Shown: positions 1 to 8,718 of the stretch, piece by piece
Numbering within the stretch: the stretch's first letter is position 1
Layout of the letters: each line of letters begins with the position of its first letter
NCBI RefSeq assembly: GCF_014529985.1
Contig: NZ_JACVMU010000002.1
Location: forward strand, 124,001 to 188,000
Direction of reading: 5' to 3'
DNA: 64,000 bases
Source: Leucobacter sp. cx-42
GTDB lineage: Bacteria > Actinomycetota > Actinomycetes > Actinomycetales > Microbacteriaceae
Position numbers and translations under genes: made by a program
The notes under the pieces: generated by a model
Database searches by the model: none
Told to the model about the DNA's origin: nothing
What the model saw: only the letters and a program-made list of their open reading frames with translations

Positions 1-110
1 AGCCGTTCATCGGTGTGACCGATGTCGACGACTCTGACATGTTTACCGAGCTCGACCGCGAGGGCGACGCAGTGCTGTACGAAGTCACCGGCTGCGATAC
101 GACCCCGTAA
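1..110 (+). CDS. C-terminal fragment of an unidentified protein (5' end outside window)
   Basis: An open frame runs from base 3 and ends at TAA 108-110, giving about 35 residues that end in GCDTTP. The fragment is acidic and has no recognisable motif, so I assign no function. It lies on the same strand as the sugar-nucleotide genes that follow, 81 bases before the next start, so it may be part of the same polysaccharide locus. Codon usage looks like its neighbours. Confidence 0.5.
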   Translation, partial: PFIGVTDVDDSDMFTELDREGDAVLYEVTGCDTTP

Positions 111-191
111 TTCAGCATTACAACGGTAAAATCTAAGTAACCTCGACCTCCGGGCCGCTGGACACCAACACCCTTGGTAAGGAGCAACACC

Positions 192-1190
192 TTGAGCATT
201 CGATACGGCCTCATTGGTCTCGGCATGATGGGACGTCACCACGCCCGCGTAATCCGCGAGACTGACGGCATCGATCTCGTTGCTGTCGCAGACGCGATGG
301 GCGACCCGCACGGCGTCGCTGGCGATACCCCGATGTTTGACTCCGTTGAGGGCCTCATCAGCGCAGGTATTGACGCGGCGATTGTCGCCGTTCCGACGAA
401 GTTCCACGAAGAAGTCGGCCTGAAGCTCGCAGCGGCTGGCGTGCACACCCTCGTAGAAAAGCCTGTGGCGCACGACCTCGAGGCAGCACACCGCCTCGTG
501 GAGGCGTTCGAGGCGCAGAACCTCGTTGCCGCTGTGGGTCACGTCGAGCGTTTCAACCCTGCACTCTTGAGCCTGCGCGAGCGCATCGCAAACGGTGATC
601 TCGGCAAGGTGTACCAGATTCAGACGCGCCGCCAGGGCCCTTTCCCCGCGCGTATCGCTGATGTTGGCGTTGCCAAGGACCTCGGCAGCCACGACATCGA
701 TCTCACTGCTTGGCTCGCACAGTCGAAGTACGAGCGCGTCGCGGCTGAGACCGCGTACCAGAGCGGTCGTGAGCACGAAGACATGATTCTCGTCTCGGGC
801 AAGCTCGAGAACGGCATCATCGTGAACCACGCGGTGAACTGGCTCACCCCGTTCAAGGAGCGTCTCACGATCGTCACTGGCGAGCGCGGCGCGATGGTCG
901 CTGACACGCTGACCGCCGACCTCACCTACTATGAGAACGGCACCGTCGGAACTTCATGGGACGCAGTCTCTGCGTTCCGGGGCGTCAGCGAAGGCACCGT
1001 CACGCGCTTCGCCCTTGAAAAGCGCGAGCCGCTGAAGAGCGAGCATGAGGCGTTCCGTGACGCAATTCTTGGTGTCCGACAGGACGCCGTGACCCTGCGC
1101 GAGGGCCTCGAAACCCTGCGCGTGGTCGAGGCTTCGATCGAGTCGGGTAAGACCGGCGAGACCGTCCGCCTCTCGGACGCCGCAGCATAA
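192..1190 (+). CDS. Gfo/Idh/MocA family NAD(P)-dependent oxidoreductase (sugar-nucleotide dehydrogenase type)
   Basis: The 332-residue protein has an N-terminal Rossmann fold with GLIGLGMMGRHHA at residues 6-18 and the family's EKP motif (LVEKPVAHD) near residue 90, followed by the Gfo/Idh C-terminal substrate domain. I chose the TTG start at 192 because AAGGAG at 179-184 sits seven bases upstream; a further TTG at 174 has no site. The stop overlaps the start of the next gene, a hexapeptide acetyltransferase. That pairing resembles WbpB/WbpD, which oxidise C3 of UDP-GlcNAc-uronate and later N-acetylate the 3-amino sugar, so a role in making an acetamido sugar for a surface glycan is likely. 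The substrate is inferred from context only. Confidence 0.85.
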   Translation: MSIRYGLIGLGMMGRHHARVIRETDGIDLVAVADAMGDPHGVAGDTPMFDSVEGLISAGIDAAIVAVPTKFHEEVGLKLAAAGVHTLVEKPVAHDLEAAHRLVEAFEAQNLVAAVGHVERFNPALLSLRERIANGDLGKVYQIQTRRQGPFPARIADVGVAKDLGSHDIDLTAWLAQSKYERVAAETAYQSGREHEDMILVSGKLENGIIVNHAVNWLTPFKERLTIVTGERGAMVADTLTADLTYYENGTVGTSWDAVSAFRGVSEGTVTRFALEKREPLKSEHEAFRDAILGVRQDAVTLREGLETLRVVEASIESGKTGETVRLSDAAA

Positions 1191-1915
1191 TGGCGAACCA
1201 GATCAGCCCCGCGGCGTTCATCGGCGAAGGTGTAGAGCTCGGTGACAACGTCACCGTTGGCCCAGGCGCCGTCATCCTTGGTCCGTGCGTGGTGGAAGAC
1301 AACGTGTGGATCGGCCCTGGCGCTCAGATCGGCGCACCGCCCGAGATGTCGAACCTGCCACAGAACGCTGCGTGGAACGGCGATTTGCAGCACGCGGGTG
1401 TGCGGATCGGCGCAGGTGCGGTCATTCGTGAGGCTGCGGTGATTCATCAGGGCAGCTACCGCGAGACCACCATCGGCGCTGGCAGCTGGATTCTCAATCG
1501 TGCGTATGTCGCCCATGACGTACTCGTTGGTGAAGCGACAACGGTCTCCGCTGGCGTCTCGATCGGTGGCCACTGCATCATCGGCGCGCGCGTGAACATC
1601 GGCATGAACGCGGTCGTGCACCAGCGCCGCATCATCGCCGACGGTGCGATGATTGGAATGGGCACGCCCGTGACGCGCGATGTTCCCCCATTTGCGAAGG
1701 TGTACGGCACTCCCCCACGCCTGGCTGGCGTGAATTCCGTTGGCGCGGAGCGCGCAGGACACGACACGGCTGCCATCGAGGTGCTGGCGGCTGCGTACGC
1801 GGTTGGAGATTTCTTCTTAACCGGCGACATTCCCGCATCACTGGCCTCTCTGCAGGCGCCCGTGACCACTTGGCGTTCACACGAGAACACTCATCCGGTT
1901 ACCGTTCGTTCTTGA
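1190..1915 (+). CDS. Left-handed beta-helix (hexapeptide repeat) acyltransferase, WbpD-like
   Basis: The 241-residue protein is built from many hexapeptide turns of the [LIV]G-x4 type (for example GVELGDNVTVGPGAVI and VRIGAGAVIREAAVI), the mark of trimeric acetyl-CoA-dependent transferases. Its ATG overlaps the TAA of the oxidoreductase (TAATG), implying translational coupling. A sugar N-acetyltransferase acting on the product of the upstream dehydrogenase pathway is the simplest reading. An extra stretch of about 50 residues after the helix is less conserved. The fold is certain; the acceptor sugar is inferred. A serine or tetrahydrodipicolinate acyltransferase is less likely given the neighbours. 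Confidence 0.8.
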   Translation: MANQISPAAFIGEGVELGDNVTVGPGAVILGPCVVEDNVWIGPGAQIGAPPEMSNLPQNAAWNGDLQHAGVRIGAGAVIREAAVIHQGSYRETTIGAGSWILNRAYVAHDVLVGEATTVSAGVSIGGHCIIGARVNIGMNAVVHQRRIIADGAMIGMGTPVTRDVPPFAKVYGTPPRLAGVNSVGAERAGHDTAAIEVLAAAYAVGDFFLTGDIPASLASLQAPVTTWRSHENTHPVTVRS

Positions 1916-1968
1916 GCTTTGCAGAACCACAACAGGTGATCACAGACGCAGACGATAGGATCGAGCGT

Positions 1969-2835
1969 ATGACTGAGAGCACGGTGATCAACGACCCGGC
2001 TTTCTCCACACCAGGAGCAAGCAAAGGTCTCATCGATGTCTTCAAGCACCGCTATCTACTGAAGCTGTTGCTGAAAAAGGGCATTTCGACGCGATACTAC
2101 GGATCAGCCCTCGGCTGGGTGTGGTCGTATATTCGCCCACTCGCACAGTTCGTCATGTACTACGTGGTCTTTGGGATTATTCTCGATACGAACAAGGGGA
2201 TCCCGCTGTTCCCGGTGTACCTCGTGTCGGGTATCGTCGCGATCAACCTCTTCAGCGAGGCCCTTCGAAACACCACGAGTTCGATTGTGGACAATAAGGC
2301 GCTCGTGAAGAAGATCTTCATGCCGCGAGAGTTGTTCCCTGTCGCCGCGATGGGCGTCGCGCTCGTCCACTTCCTGCCGCAGGCCGTTGTGCTGCTCGCA
2401 GTTACGCTGTTCTTCGGGTGGTCTTTCAGCTTTGTCGGGCTAGGTGCATTCCTGCTCGGTGTGTTGATCATCATCATCTTTACGCTCGGGCTTGGCCTGT
2501 TCTTTGGCGCGCTCAACGTCGCCTATCGTGACTCGCGTAACTTCGTCGATCTCATTTTGATGTTTGCGACCTGGGTCTCCCCGGTCCTTTACTCATGGAC
2601 CATGATTCGTGATCGCGCACCAGAGTGGCTTTACCACCTCTACATGGCGAACCCGATGACCACCGCGGTCTCCCTGTTCCATGAAGCTTTCTGGGGACCC
2701 ATGGCAGGCGACTCTCCGCGCCCAGAAAACATGCTGATGAACATCCTCATCGCAATTGCACTCTCGCTCGTTACCCTGCTCATTGGGCAGCTGGTCTTCC
2801 GCCGAATGGAGGGTAAGTTTGCCCAGACTCTCTAA
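1969..2835 (+). CDS. ABC-2 type polysaccharide export permease (Wzm/TagG-like)
   Basis: The 288-residue inner-membrane protein has about six hydrophobic segments. Its N-terminal amphipathic region (FKHRYLLKLLLKKGISTRYYGSALGWVWSYIRP, read in two parts) is typical of O-antigen and teichoic acid exporters, where GSxLGxxWxxIxP is conserved. The frame is open further upstream, but the ATG at 1969 has AGGA eight bases before it and gives the usual length. The ATPase partner overlaps its 3' end. Together the two should export a lipid-linked cell-wall glycopolymer across the membrane. Confidence 0.88.
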   Translation: MTESTVINDPAFSTPGASKGLIDVFKHRYLLKLLLKKGISTRYYGSALGWVWSYIRPLAQFVMYYVVFGIILDTNKGIPLFPVYLVSGIVAINLFSEALRNTTSSIVDNKALVKKIFMPRELFPVAAMGVALVHFLPQAVVLLAVTLFFGWSFSFVGLGAFLLGVLIIIIFTLGLGLFFGALNVAYRDSRNFVDLILMFATWVSPVLYSWTMIRDRAPEWLYHLYMANPMTTAVSLFHEAFWGPMAGDSPRPENMLMNILIAIALSLVTLLIGQLVFRRMEGKFAQTL

Positions 2836-3937
2836 CGACCAGGAGCAGGCGAAGCCTGCAATCGTCTTCACCGACGTGACGAAGACGTTCCAGATCAATC
2901 ACACGAGTTCTCTCAAGGAGACGGTGATTGCTGCGGTCAAGCGCAAGAACCTGAAGTCGTCGTTCAACGCCGTCGACCACCTCTCCTTCGAGGTGCCAGA
3001 GGGCCAGTCGATCGCGCTCCTCGGCCGCAATGGCTCGGGTAAGTCGACGACGCTGAAACTCCTCTCGGGCGTGATGCGCCCCGACTCTGGGTGGATCCGC
3101 ACCCGCGGCCGCGTTGCCGGCCTGCTCGAGGTTGGTGCTGGCTTCCACCCTGACCTCACCGGTCGCGAAAACGTCTACCTGAACGCTGCCATCCTCGGTA
3201 TGTCAAAGGAAGAGACTGACGCGCGCTTCGACTCGATCCTCGAGTTCTCCGAGATTGGCGAGTTCATCGACGCAGAGGTGAAGCGATACTCGTCGGGCAT
3301 GTACTCGCGCCTTGGTTTCTCGGTTGCGGTTCACACTGAACTCGATGTGCTCCTCGTCGATGAGATCCTCTCCGTTGGTGACGCACAGTTCCGGAAGAAG
3401 TGCACGGCGAAGATGAAAGAGTTCCAGGCGAGCGGTAAAACGATGTTCATCGTCAGCCATAACGCCAACCAGGTGAAAGAGCTCTGCGAGCGCGGCATCG
3501 TGCTCGATCACGGCAAGATGGTCTTCGACGGACCGATCGATGAGGCTGTTGAGTACGTTCGCGCAGAATCACTCGACGATCTGAAGTCGCCGTTCGAGAT
3601 TCACGAATCTGTCTACGACCTTTACGCGGACAATCCCGCGCGCTGGGGCATGCCCACCGGGCCAGCGGAGCGCGTCACCGCAAACGGTGGTGGCTACGTT
3701 CAGCATTTCGCCCGCGGTGTGATCACCTACTCCGAGACCACCGGTGCGAATGGTTTGGTGAACGGCTTCTTCAGCGAGGCGTACCGCCAGGCTGGCGGCC
3801 CTCAGGGCGCCTGGGGCTTCCTCGCAGGCGCACCGCATGGTTCGTACCGAGATGCTGGTGTCCGCGAGCTTCCTTTCCAGAACGGCACTGCAGAGTTCAC
3901 CGTCGCAAACGGCATCGAGTTCGTCCCGAACCCGTAA
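2819..3937 (+). CDS. Polysaccharide-export ABC transporter ATP-binding protein (Wzt/TagH-like) with C-terminal LGFP-type repeats
   Basis: The 372-residue ATPase has Walker A (GRNGSGKST, about residues 69-77), a TagH/Wzt-type signature region (RYSSGMYSRLGFSVA) and Walker B (LLVDEILSVGD). The TTG start at 2819 follows GGAGGG at 2808-2813 and lies inside the permease gene, so the pair is coupled. After about residue 260 the family-typical ATPase ends and a roughly 105-residue extension begins with WGMPTGPAE, NGGGYVQHFARG and GGPQGAWGF, which match LGFP-type cell-wall repeats. Wzt proteins often carry C-terminal glycan-recognition domains, so this extension may recognise the exported polymer or its carrier. 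That role is inference. Confidence 0.88.
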   Translation: MPRLSNDQEQAKPAIVFTDVTKTFQINHTSSLKETVIAAVKRKNLKSSFNAVDHLSFEVPEGQSIALLGRNGSGKSTTLKLLSGVMRPDSGWIRTRGRVAGLLEVGAGFHPDLTGRENVYLNAAILGMSKEETDARFDSILEFSEIGEFIDAEVKRYSSGMYSRLGFSVAVHTELDVLLVDEILSVGDAQFRKKCTAKMKEFQASGKTMFIVSHNANQVKELCERGIVLDHGKMVFDGPIDEAVEYVRAESLDDLKSPFEIHESVYDLYADNPARWGMPTGPAERVTANGGGYVQHFARGVITYSETTGANGLVNGFFSEAYRQAGGPQGAWGFLAGAPHGSYRDAGVRELPFQNGTAEFTVANGIEFVPNP

Positions 3938-3950
3938 GCTCCCGTCACTA

Positions 3951-3998
3951 ACGCAGCGACCGTCCCGTGCTTCACGCATGGGACGGTCGCTGCGTTTT
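3951..3998 (+). terminator. Rho-independent terminator after the exporter genes
   Basis: Perfect 16-base arms (ACGCAGCGACCGTCCC at 3951-3966, its complement at 3980-3995) enclose a 13-base loop and are followed by a short T run, just after the ATPase stop. Confidence 0.85.
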
Positions 3999-4064
3999 AC
4001 GAGGCTGAGCCGGCCGGCGGGTTCACGCTCCGCCTAACAGTCAGGCGGGGGCAGACCCAGCGGG

Positions 4065-4919
4065 CTACGCCTTATCGCCGGGCAGCCCGCTGCCGACGAA
4101 GCGGCGGAAGAGCACGCGCTTGAGCCAGGCCGGCATGAGGCGGTACACGCCCTTCACCACCACGTTGCGCGCGTATTCGCCGCGGCTGATGAAGTCCACG
4201 CGGAGGAGCTCACGCTGGAGCGCCCATTCGGTGCGCGCTTCGGTCCACCCGCCGCGACGGCCAAAGGCACCGGCGCCAACGCGGTAGCGCAGGAGCGGCT
4301 CAGCGATGTTTTCGCAGCGCGCACCGTTCTGCAGCAGCCGTACGCCGAGCCAGTAGTCTTCCATCTTCCCGAACGGCTGGTAGTCGCCAACGGCAGCCAG
4401 AGCTTCACGACGGTACATCATCGTGGGGTGGTTAAACGGGTTGTGGGTCTTTGCGTGGGCGCGGATACGGTCGGCCCCAACCGGCGGAACTCGGACCGCT
4501 GCGACGACGTCGGGGTCACTTTCGAATTCGACCATGCCGGTGCCGACGAGATCGTAGCCCTGTGCCATGAGCTGCCACTGCTTCGCGAAGCGGTCGGGGT
4601 CAGAGACATCGTCAGCGTCCATCCGCGCGACGATGGGGTGCGCGCACGCCGCGAGGCCGGCGTTCAAGCCAGCCGTGAGGCCCTGGTTTGTCTCGAGGCG
4701 CACGATGCGTACGGGAATGACGCTATCGCGCTCGATCCGCACCAATTCACCGGCCAGCTCAGCGCCGACAGGGCCGTCCTGCACGATGACCGCCTCGGCC
4801 GGACGCAGGGTCTGATCGTCGACGGAGCTCACGTATGCGAGCCGCAGGAACTCAGCGTTGTCACCGGCGTACACCGGAAGCAGCAGCGAGAACGGGGCGG
4901 TGGGGGTGGTTTCAGTCAC
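4065..4919 (-). CDS. Family 2 glycosyltransferase
   Basis: The 284-residue protein has a GT-A fold with LLLPVYAGDN at the N-terminus, the acceptor-region motif NQGLTAGLNAGL and a metal-binding ARMDADDVSDPDR near residue 100, all typical of GT2 inverting transferases. A PFNHPTMMYRR segment and KMEDYWLGVRL match the later acceptor-site region, including the ED. There is no membrane segment apart from a hydrophobic patch at the C-terminus, so it probably works at the inner face of the membrane. The GTG start lies nine bases after the stop of the other GT2 gene, so both form one operon. Sugar and acceptor cannot be told. Confidence 0.85.
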   Translation of the reverse strand: MTETTPTAPFSLLLPVYAGDNAEFLRLAYVSSVDDQTLRPAEAVIVQDGPVGAELAGELVRIERDSVIPVRIVRLETNQGLTAGLNAGLAACAHPIVARMDADDVSDPDRFAKQWQLMAQGYDLVGTGMVEFESDPDVVAAVRVPPVGADRIRAHAKTHNPFNHPTMMYRREALAAVGDYQPFGKMEDYWLGVRLLQNGARCENIAEPLLRYRVGAGAFGRRGGWTEARTEWALQRELLRVDFISRGEYARNVVVKGVYRLMPAWLKRVLFRRFVGSGLPGDKA

Positions 4920-4928
4920 CCGCTTAGC

Positions 4929-5948
4929 CTACCGATCCGCGCGCTTGAAGAGACCGAGCCTGGAAAGACCGCGGCGCCGTTCCACCTTCGAGAGGCGATC
5001 AACCTCAATCTGTACGTCGACGGGAACGCCGACATCACGCAGGACGAGACGGGTGGCGCGGGGGTTGGTTCCCCAGCCTTCCTTCCAGCCGCGCTTCAGG
5101 CAGTCGCGCAGCTGGGCGCGATCGTCGGAGGCCTTGAACGTGCGGTACCAGCGGCGCGCAGATGCGGCCGTGTACATAAGGTTTTCCCACGGGGTGAGCG
5201 CACGGCTGCAGCGGAATACCCACAGCTTGTTGCGCACCTCGAAGAAGAAGCGGGGGCCAGGATCTTGGTCGCTCGATCCGCGCTTGACGGTCTTGTGCGT
5301 GACGACGGAGTCAGGTACGTACAGGCCGCGCGCATCGCGCAGCAGACGTGCAGAGAACTCGAAGTCGTCGTTCCACAGGAAGTAATCGGCGATCGGCAAG
5401 CCGAGTTCACGCACGCGTTCCGCGCGCAGGAAGGCAGACACGAAGGAGATCGAGCGGATCTCCATGGCACCAGCCGCGGCGGCGCGCTGGCGCTCCTCGC
5501 GGTCGGCACCGATCTTTGCCTTCGGAGTGTTCATGGGATGGTCGTTACCATCGGTCCAGACAACGCGCGATCCCATGACGGCGAGGTTGTCTGAGCCAGT
5601 TGCGCGGTATCGCTCGTGGGCGCGGAGGGCGCCGGAGAGCGCCTGCGGGCCGGGGACGGTGTCATCGTCCATGACCCATACCCAATCCACCTCGGCGTCG
5701 AGCACTGCTGCTGCGATGCCGACCGCGAAGCCACCGGCACCGCCGGTGTTCGCGTCGAGGCGGATCAGCCGGGCGCGTTCGCCCCAGCTTTCGAGCATGG
5801 CTTCAGCGACGTCGGGCGACCCGTCGTCGGAGGCATTATCGACAACAATGAGTCGATCAACTGGGCGTTCCTGTGCGGCTAGGCCTTCGAGGGCCTCACG
5901 CAGCAGATCGCGGCGATTGTAGGCGACCAGCACGGCTGCTACTTTCAC
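4929..5948 (-). CDS. Family 2 glycosyltransferase (rhamnosyl/galactofuranosyl transferase-like)
   Basis: The 339-residue GT2 enzyme starts KVAAVLVAYNRRDLL, has DNASDDGS for nucleotide binding and VDWVWVMDDDTVP, where DDD replaces the usual DxD, as in galactofuranosyl and rhamnosyl transferases. WNDDFEFSARL is the catalytic-base region. I moved the start from the first in-frame ATG to the GTG at 5948 because AAGGAC lies seven bases upstream and the conserved fold begins immediately. It leads the two-gene GT2 operon that runs convergent to the exporter. A role in assembling the exported glycopolymer is inferred. Confidence 0.85.
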   Translation of the reverse strand: MKVAAVLVAYNRRDLLREALEGLAAQERPVDRLIVVDNASDDGSPDVAEAMLESWGERARLIRLDANTGGAGGFAVGIAAAVLDAEVDWVWVMDDDTVPGPQALSGALRAHERYRATGSDNLAVMGSRVVWTDGNDHPMNTPKAKIGADREERQRAAAAGAMEIRSISFVSAFLRAERVRELGLPIADYFLWNDDFEFSARLLRDARGLYVPDSVVTHKTVKRGSSDQDPGPRFFFEVRNKLWVFRCSRALTPWENLMYTAASARRWYRTFKASDDRAQLRDCLKRGWKEGWGTNPRATRLVLRDVGVPVDVQIEVDRLSKVERRRGLSRLGLFKRADR

Positions 5949-6073
5949 GTGCGCGTCCTTCCTGTCTGTTCTCGTGCGCGAACGTTCCGCACACGGTCCC
6001 ACAGCTCTCAGCGGCGTGGGCAAACCAACCCAGCATACGCCAATCTCGCTACTTCATGCTGAAGATTACGAGG

Positions 6074-6120
6074 AAACACAAAACCGGGCAGGAATTGCAC
6101 GATGTCATTTCCTGCCCGGT
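6074..6120 (-). terminator. Terminator of the galE-LCP operon
   Basis: Twelve-base arms (ACCGGGCAGGAA at 6083-6094, complement at 6109-6120) form a hairpin downstream of the LCP stop; on the minus strand it is followed by a T-rich tract (TTTTGTGTTT). Confidence 0.85.
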
Positions 6121-6143
6121 CTGCTGCTCAGACGCGCCGCGTT

Positions 6144-7523
6144 TTACTCTTCTTCGACAGGTGTCGCCGCAGCGACGCCCTGGCGCACGAGGTCATGAAT
6201 CTCGACGAAGTCTGGGTTGTCTGGATCAACTGCCGGGGGTGTCAGCTCAACGTTGACCGGCGGGAAACTGCTCGCCTTCGCCGCGAGATCAACGAACGGG
6301 CCAAGCATCGAGTCTGGGATGTCAGTCTCAACGAGCTCAGTACCGGCCGCCGCAATTTCCTGGAAACGGGTCAACACGTTCTGCGGCTTCATCTGCGCGA
6401 GGATCGCTGCCTGCAGCTTGCGCTGACGGTCCATACGATCCCAGTCACCACGCTCAGAGCCGTAGCGCGAACGGGCGTACCACTGCGCTTCGTAACCGCT
6501 GAGCTTACGCTCGCCAGCCTTCACCCAGTCGGTGATGCCGTTGCCATCTGCGTCGCCGCCGATGGGGAGATCTTCCTCAACGTTGATGGTGACGCCGCCG
6601 AGCGCATCGATCATGTGCTCGAACGCGTCCATGTTGAGGAGTACGTAGAACTGCGGCTTCAGACCGGTCACACCCTCGACAGCATCGCGCGTCGCTTCGA
6701 TGCCGGGGGTCGAGCCATTGGCCTCAGCGTCAGGGTACGGCGACTCGTCGTAGAAGTATTCGGCCTCCGCGTATACGGCGTTGATCTTGCAGTCGCCAAC
6801 ATCGCAGCCCCAGTCGACACCGAAGCCGTTGGGGAAGTCCTGGTACAGCGGTGAGCTTTCGGGGAACGGCACGTTGTACATATCGCGCGGAATACCGATG
6901 ATCACGGACTGACCCGTCTCTGCATCGACACTCACGAGCGAAATACTGTCGGGTCGCAGTCCTTCGCGATCCGCGCCCGCATCGGTACCGAGCAACATGA
7001 TGTTGTAGCGACCATCGATCGGATCAATCGGGGGCGCGGATCGGAACAGCGACGAAATAGCCTCACGTCCCGCGTTGATGGTGCTCGCCGCCCATGCTGC
7101 GCCGACCGACGGCACGACGGTGAGGATGACGGAGAGCAGGACGATGGGGATCCGCCAGCTGGGCTTCACCCGCACGAGCTTCACCATGCGGAGCGTGTCG
7201 AACCCAATGATGAGCCACATGATCGCTACGAACACGACAATGACCTGCAGACCGAGCAGGAAGAAGCTGTTGGTGAACAACGACAGGGTCGCGACGCGCG
7301 CGTTCAACGCACCAACGAGTGCGCCAATTGCCGCGAGCCACATGATGATCGTCACGGTAATGCCGAAGCGACCGAGCTTCTTGTTGCCCGCGAGCATCTG
7401 TGCGCTACCCGGGAGCAAGAATCCGAGCACGATGAGCCAGAATGCCCGCTTCGTCATGAGCGGAGCTGATGACGTGTCGGGATAGCGCAGCGGGCGCTCG
7501 AGGTCTACCTGGGTTGCGCTCAT
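6144..7523 (-). CDS. LCP (LytR-CpsA-Psr) family cell-wall glycopolymer ligase
   Basis: The 459-residue protein begins with four hydrophobic segments (about residues 25-145) and continues with an extracellular LCP domain. Conserved features are YNIMLLGTDAG, the Asp of RPDSISLVSVD, the Arg pair with IPRDMY, and WYARSRYG-SERGDWDRMDRQ. LCP enzymes transfer polyprenyl-pyrophosphate-linked glycopolymers to peptidoglycan, so it likely attaches the polymer made and exported by this locus. The ATG at 7523 overlaps the galE stop (ATGA); a longer frame upstream would lie inside galE. Four N-terminal membrane segments are more than the single one of classical LytR proteins. Confidence 0.9.
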   Translation of the reverse strand: MSATQVDLERPLRYPDTSSAPLMTKRAFWLIVLGFLLPGSAQMLAGNKKLGRFGITVTIIMWLAAIGALVGALNARVATLSLFTNSFFLLGLQVIVVFVAIMWLIIGFDTLRMVKLVRVKPSWRIPIVLLSVILTVVPSVGAAWAASTINAGREAISSLFRSAPPIDPIDGRYNIMLLGTDAGADREGLRPDSISLVSVDAETGQSVIIGIPRDMYNVPFPESSPLYQDFPNGFGVDWGCDVGDCKINAVYAEAEYFYDESPYPDAEANGSTPGIEATRDAVEGVTGLKPQFYVLLNMDAFEHMIDALGGVTINVEEDLPIGGDADGNGITDWVKAGERKLSGYEAQWYARSRYGSERGDWDRMDRQRKLQAAILAQMKPQNVLTRFQEIAAAGTELVETDIPDSMLGPFVDLAAKASSFPPVNVELTPPAVDPDNPDFVEIHDLVRQGVAAATPVEEE

Positions 7524-8533
7524 GCGCCGTATCCCTGCGGGTTGGCTGACTGCCACGCCCACGAGTCACGGCACGCCTCAGCGAGCGAGCGAGTGGTCTG
7601 CCACTCGAGCTCGGTGTTTGCCGCCGACGGGTTCGCGACGGTCTCTGCGACGTCGCCGTCACGGGCTGGCGCGATGACATAGGGAATCTCGCGGCCGGCT
7701 GCCTCACCGAACGCGCGCACGACCTCGAGCACGCTCGAGCCGGTGCCGGAGCCAAGGTTGTAGGTGGCGACGCCAGCGGTGATTCGCTCAAGCGCTGCGA
7801 CGTGGCCTTCTGCAAGGTCCATCACATGGATGTAGTCACGGACGCCGGTGCCGTCAGGAGTGTTGTAGGTGTCACCAAAGACGCTGAGGTGTTCGCGCTT
7901 GCCGACAGCAACCTGCGCGATGAACGGCATGAGGTTGTTTGGGATGCCTGCGGGATCCTCGCCAATTCGACCGGACGGATGCGCGCCGACCGGGTTGAAG
8001 TAGCGCAGCAGCACCGCGCCAAGTTCTGGCCACGCCACCTGGGTGTCGCGAATGATCTGTTCGTTCATGAACTTTGACCAGCCATACGGGTTGGTGAGTC
8101 CAACACCGACGGGGTGCGCCTCGTCCTGCGGAACGTATTCCGGGTCGCCGTACACGGTTGCGGAAGAGCTGAAGACGAGCTTGTCGACGCCGCGCTCGCG
8201 CATGAGGTCGAGCAGTACGAGGGTCGAGTCAAGGTTGACGCGGTAGTACCGGGTCGGCTGTGCGACCGACTCGCCGACCGCCTTCAACCCTGCGAAATGC
8301 ACGACGGAGTCGAACTGCACGTCTGCGAGGGCCGCGGTGGCGGTCTCGCGATCCGCCAAATCAGCCTCGATGACGGGGATGGTCTTCCCGGTCAATTCCT
8401 CCACGCGACGGACAGCCTCGCGGCTGCTATTTGAGAAGTCGTCAAGGACGATGACCTCGTGGCCACGCTCGAGCAATACCAGGGCAGTGTGCGAGCCGAT
8501 GTAGCCCGCCCCTCCGGTCAATAACACACGCAT
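7520..8533 (-). CDS. galE: UDP-glucose 4-epimerase
   Basis: The 337-residue protein is a short-chain dehydrogenase of the extended type with TGGAGYIGSH at residues 6-15, the catalytic Ser of FSSSATVYG and Tyr/Lys of NPYGWSKFMNE. The length fits GalE. It interconverts UDP-glucose and UDP-galactose and so supplies galactose donors. Its location between glycosyltransferases and an LCP ligase suggests it feeds wall-polymer synthesis rather than galactose breakdown. It is translationally coupled to the LCP gene and divergent from the GT-B glycosyltransferase. Confidence 0.93.
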   Translation of the reverse strand: MRVLLTGGAGYIGSHTALVLLERGHEVIVLDDFSNSSREAVRRVEELTGKTIPVIEADLADRETATAALADVQFDSVVHFAGLKAVGESVAQPTRYYRVNLDSTLVLLDLMRERGVDKLVFSSSATVYGDPEYVPQDEAHPVGVGLTNPYGWSKFMNEQIIRDTQVAWPELGAVLLRYFNPVGAHPSGRIGEDPAGIPNNLMPFIAQVAVGKREHLSVFGDTYNTPDGTGVRDYIHVMDLAEGHVAALERITAGVATYNLGSGTGSSVLEVVRAFGEAAGREIPYVIAPARDGDVAETVANPSAANTELEWQTTRSLAEACRDSWAWQSANPQGYGA

Positions 8534-8718
8534 GGTGACCAGCGTACTTCGGGAACCTTGGTTTCCACGTGCGGATCACTCAAAAATTCCAGTGAACTCC
8601 CCCACTCGCTGTGGGAAAACCACAAGTTACGCCTCGCTCAAAGATAGGATGTGCATACGCGTGTTCTTCAGGCCGAACATGCGCATTCCAGAGGAACACT
8701 CAGCAATTAGGGGGCGAA

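Noticed and set aside
127-132. TAAAAT as a -10 box before the first oxidoreductase gene
   Set aside because: The hexamer is good but no -35 is found at the right distance, and the gene may be read from an upstream promoter.
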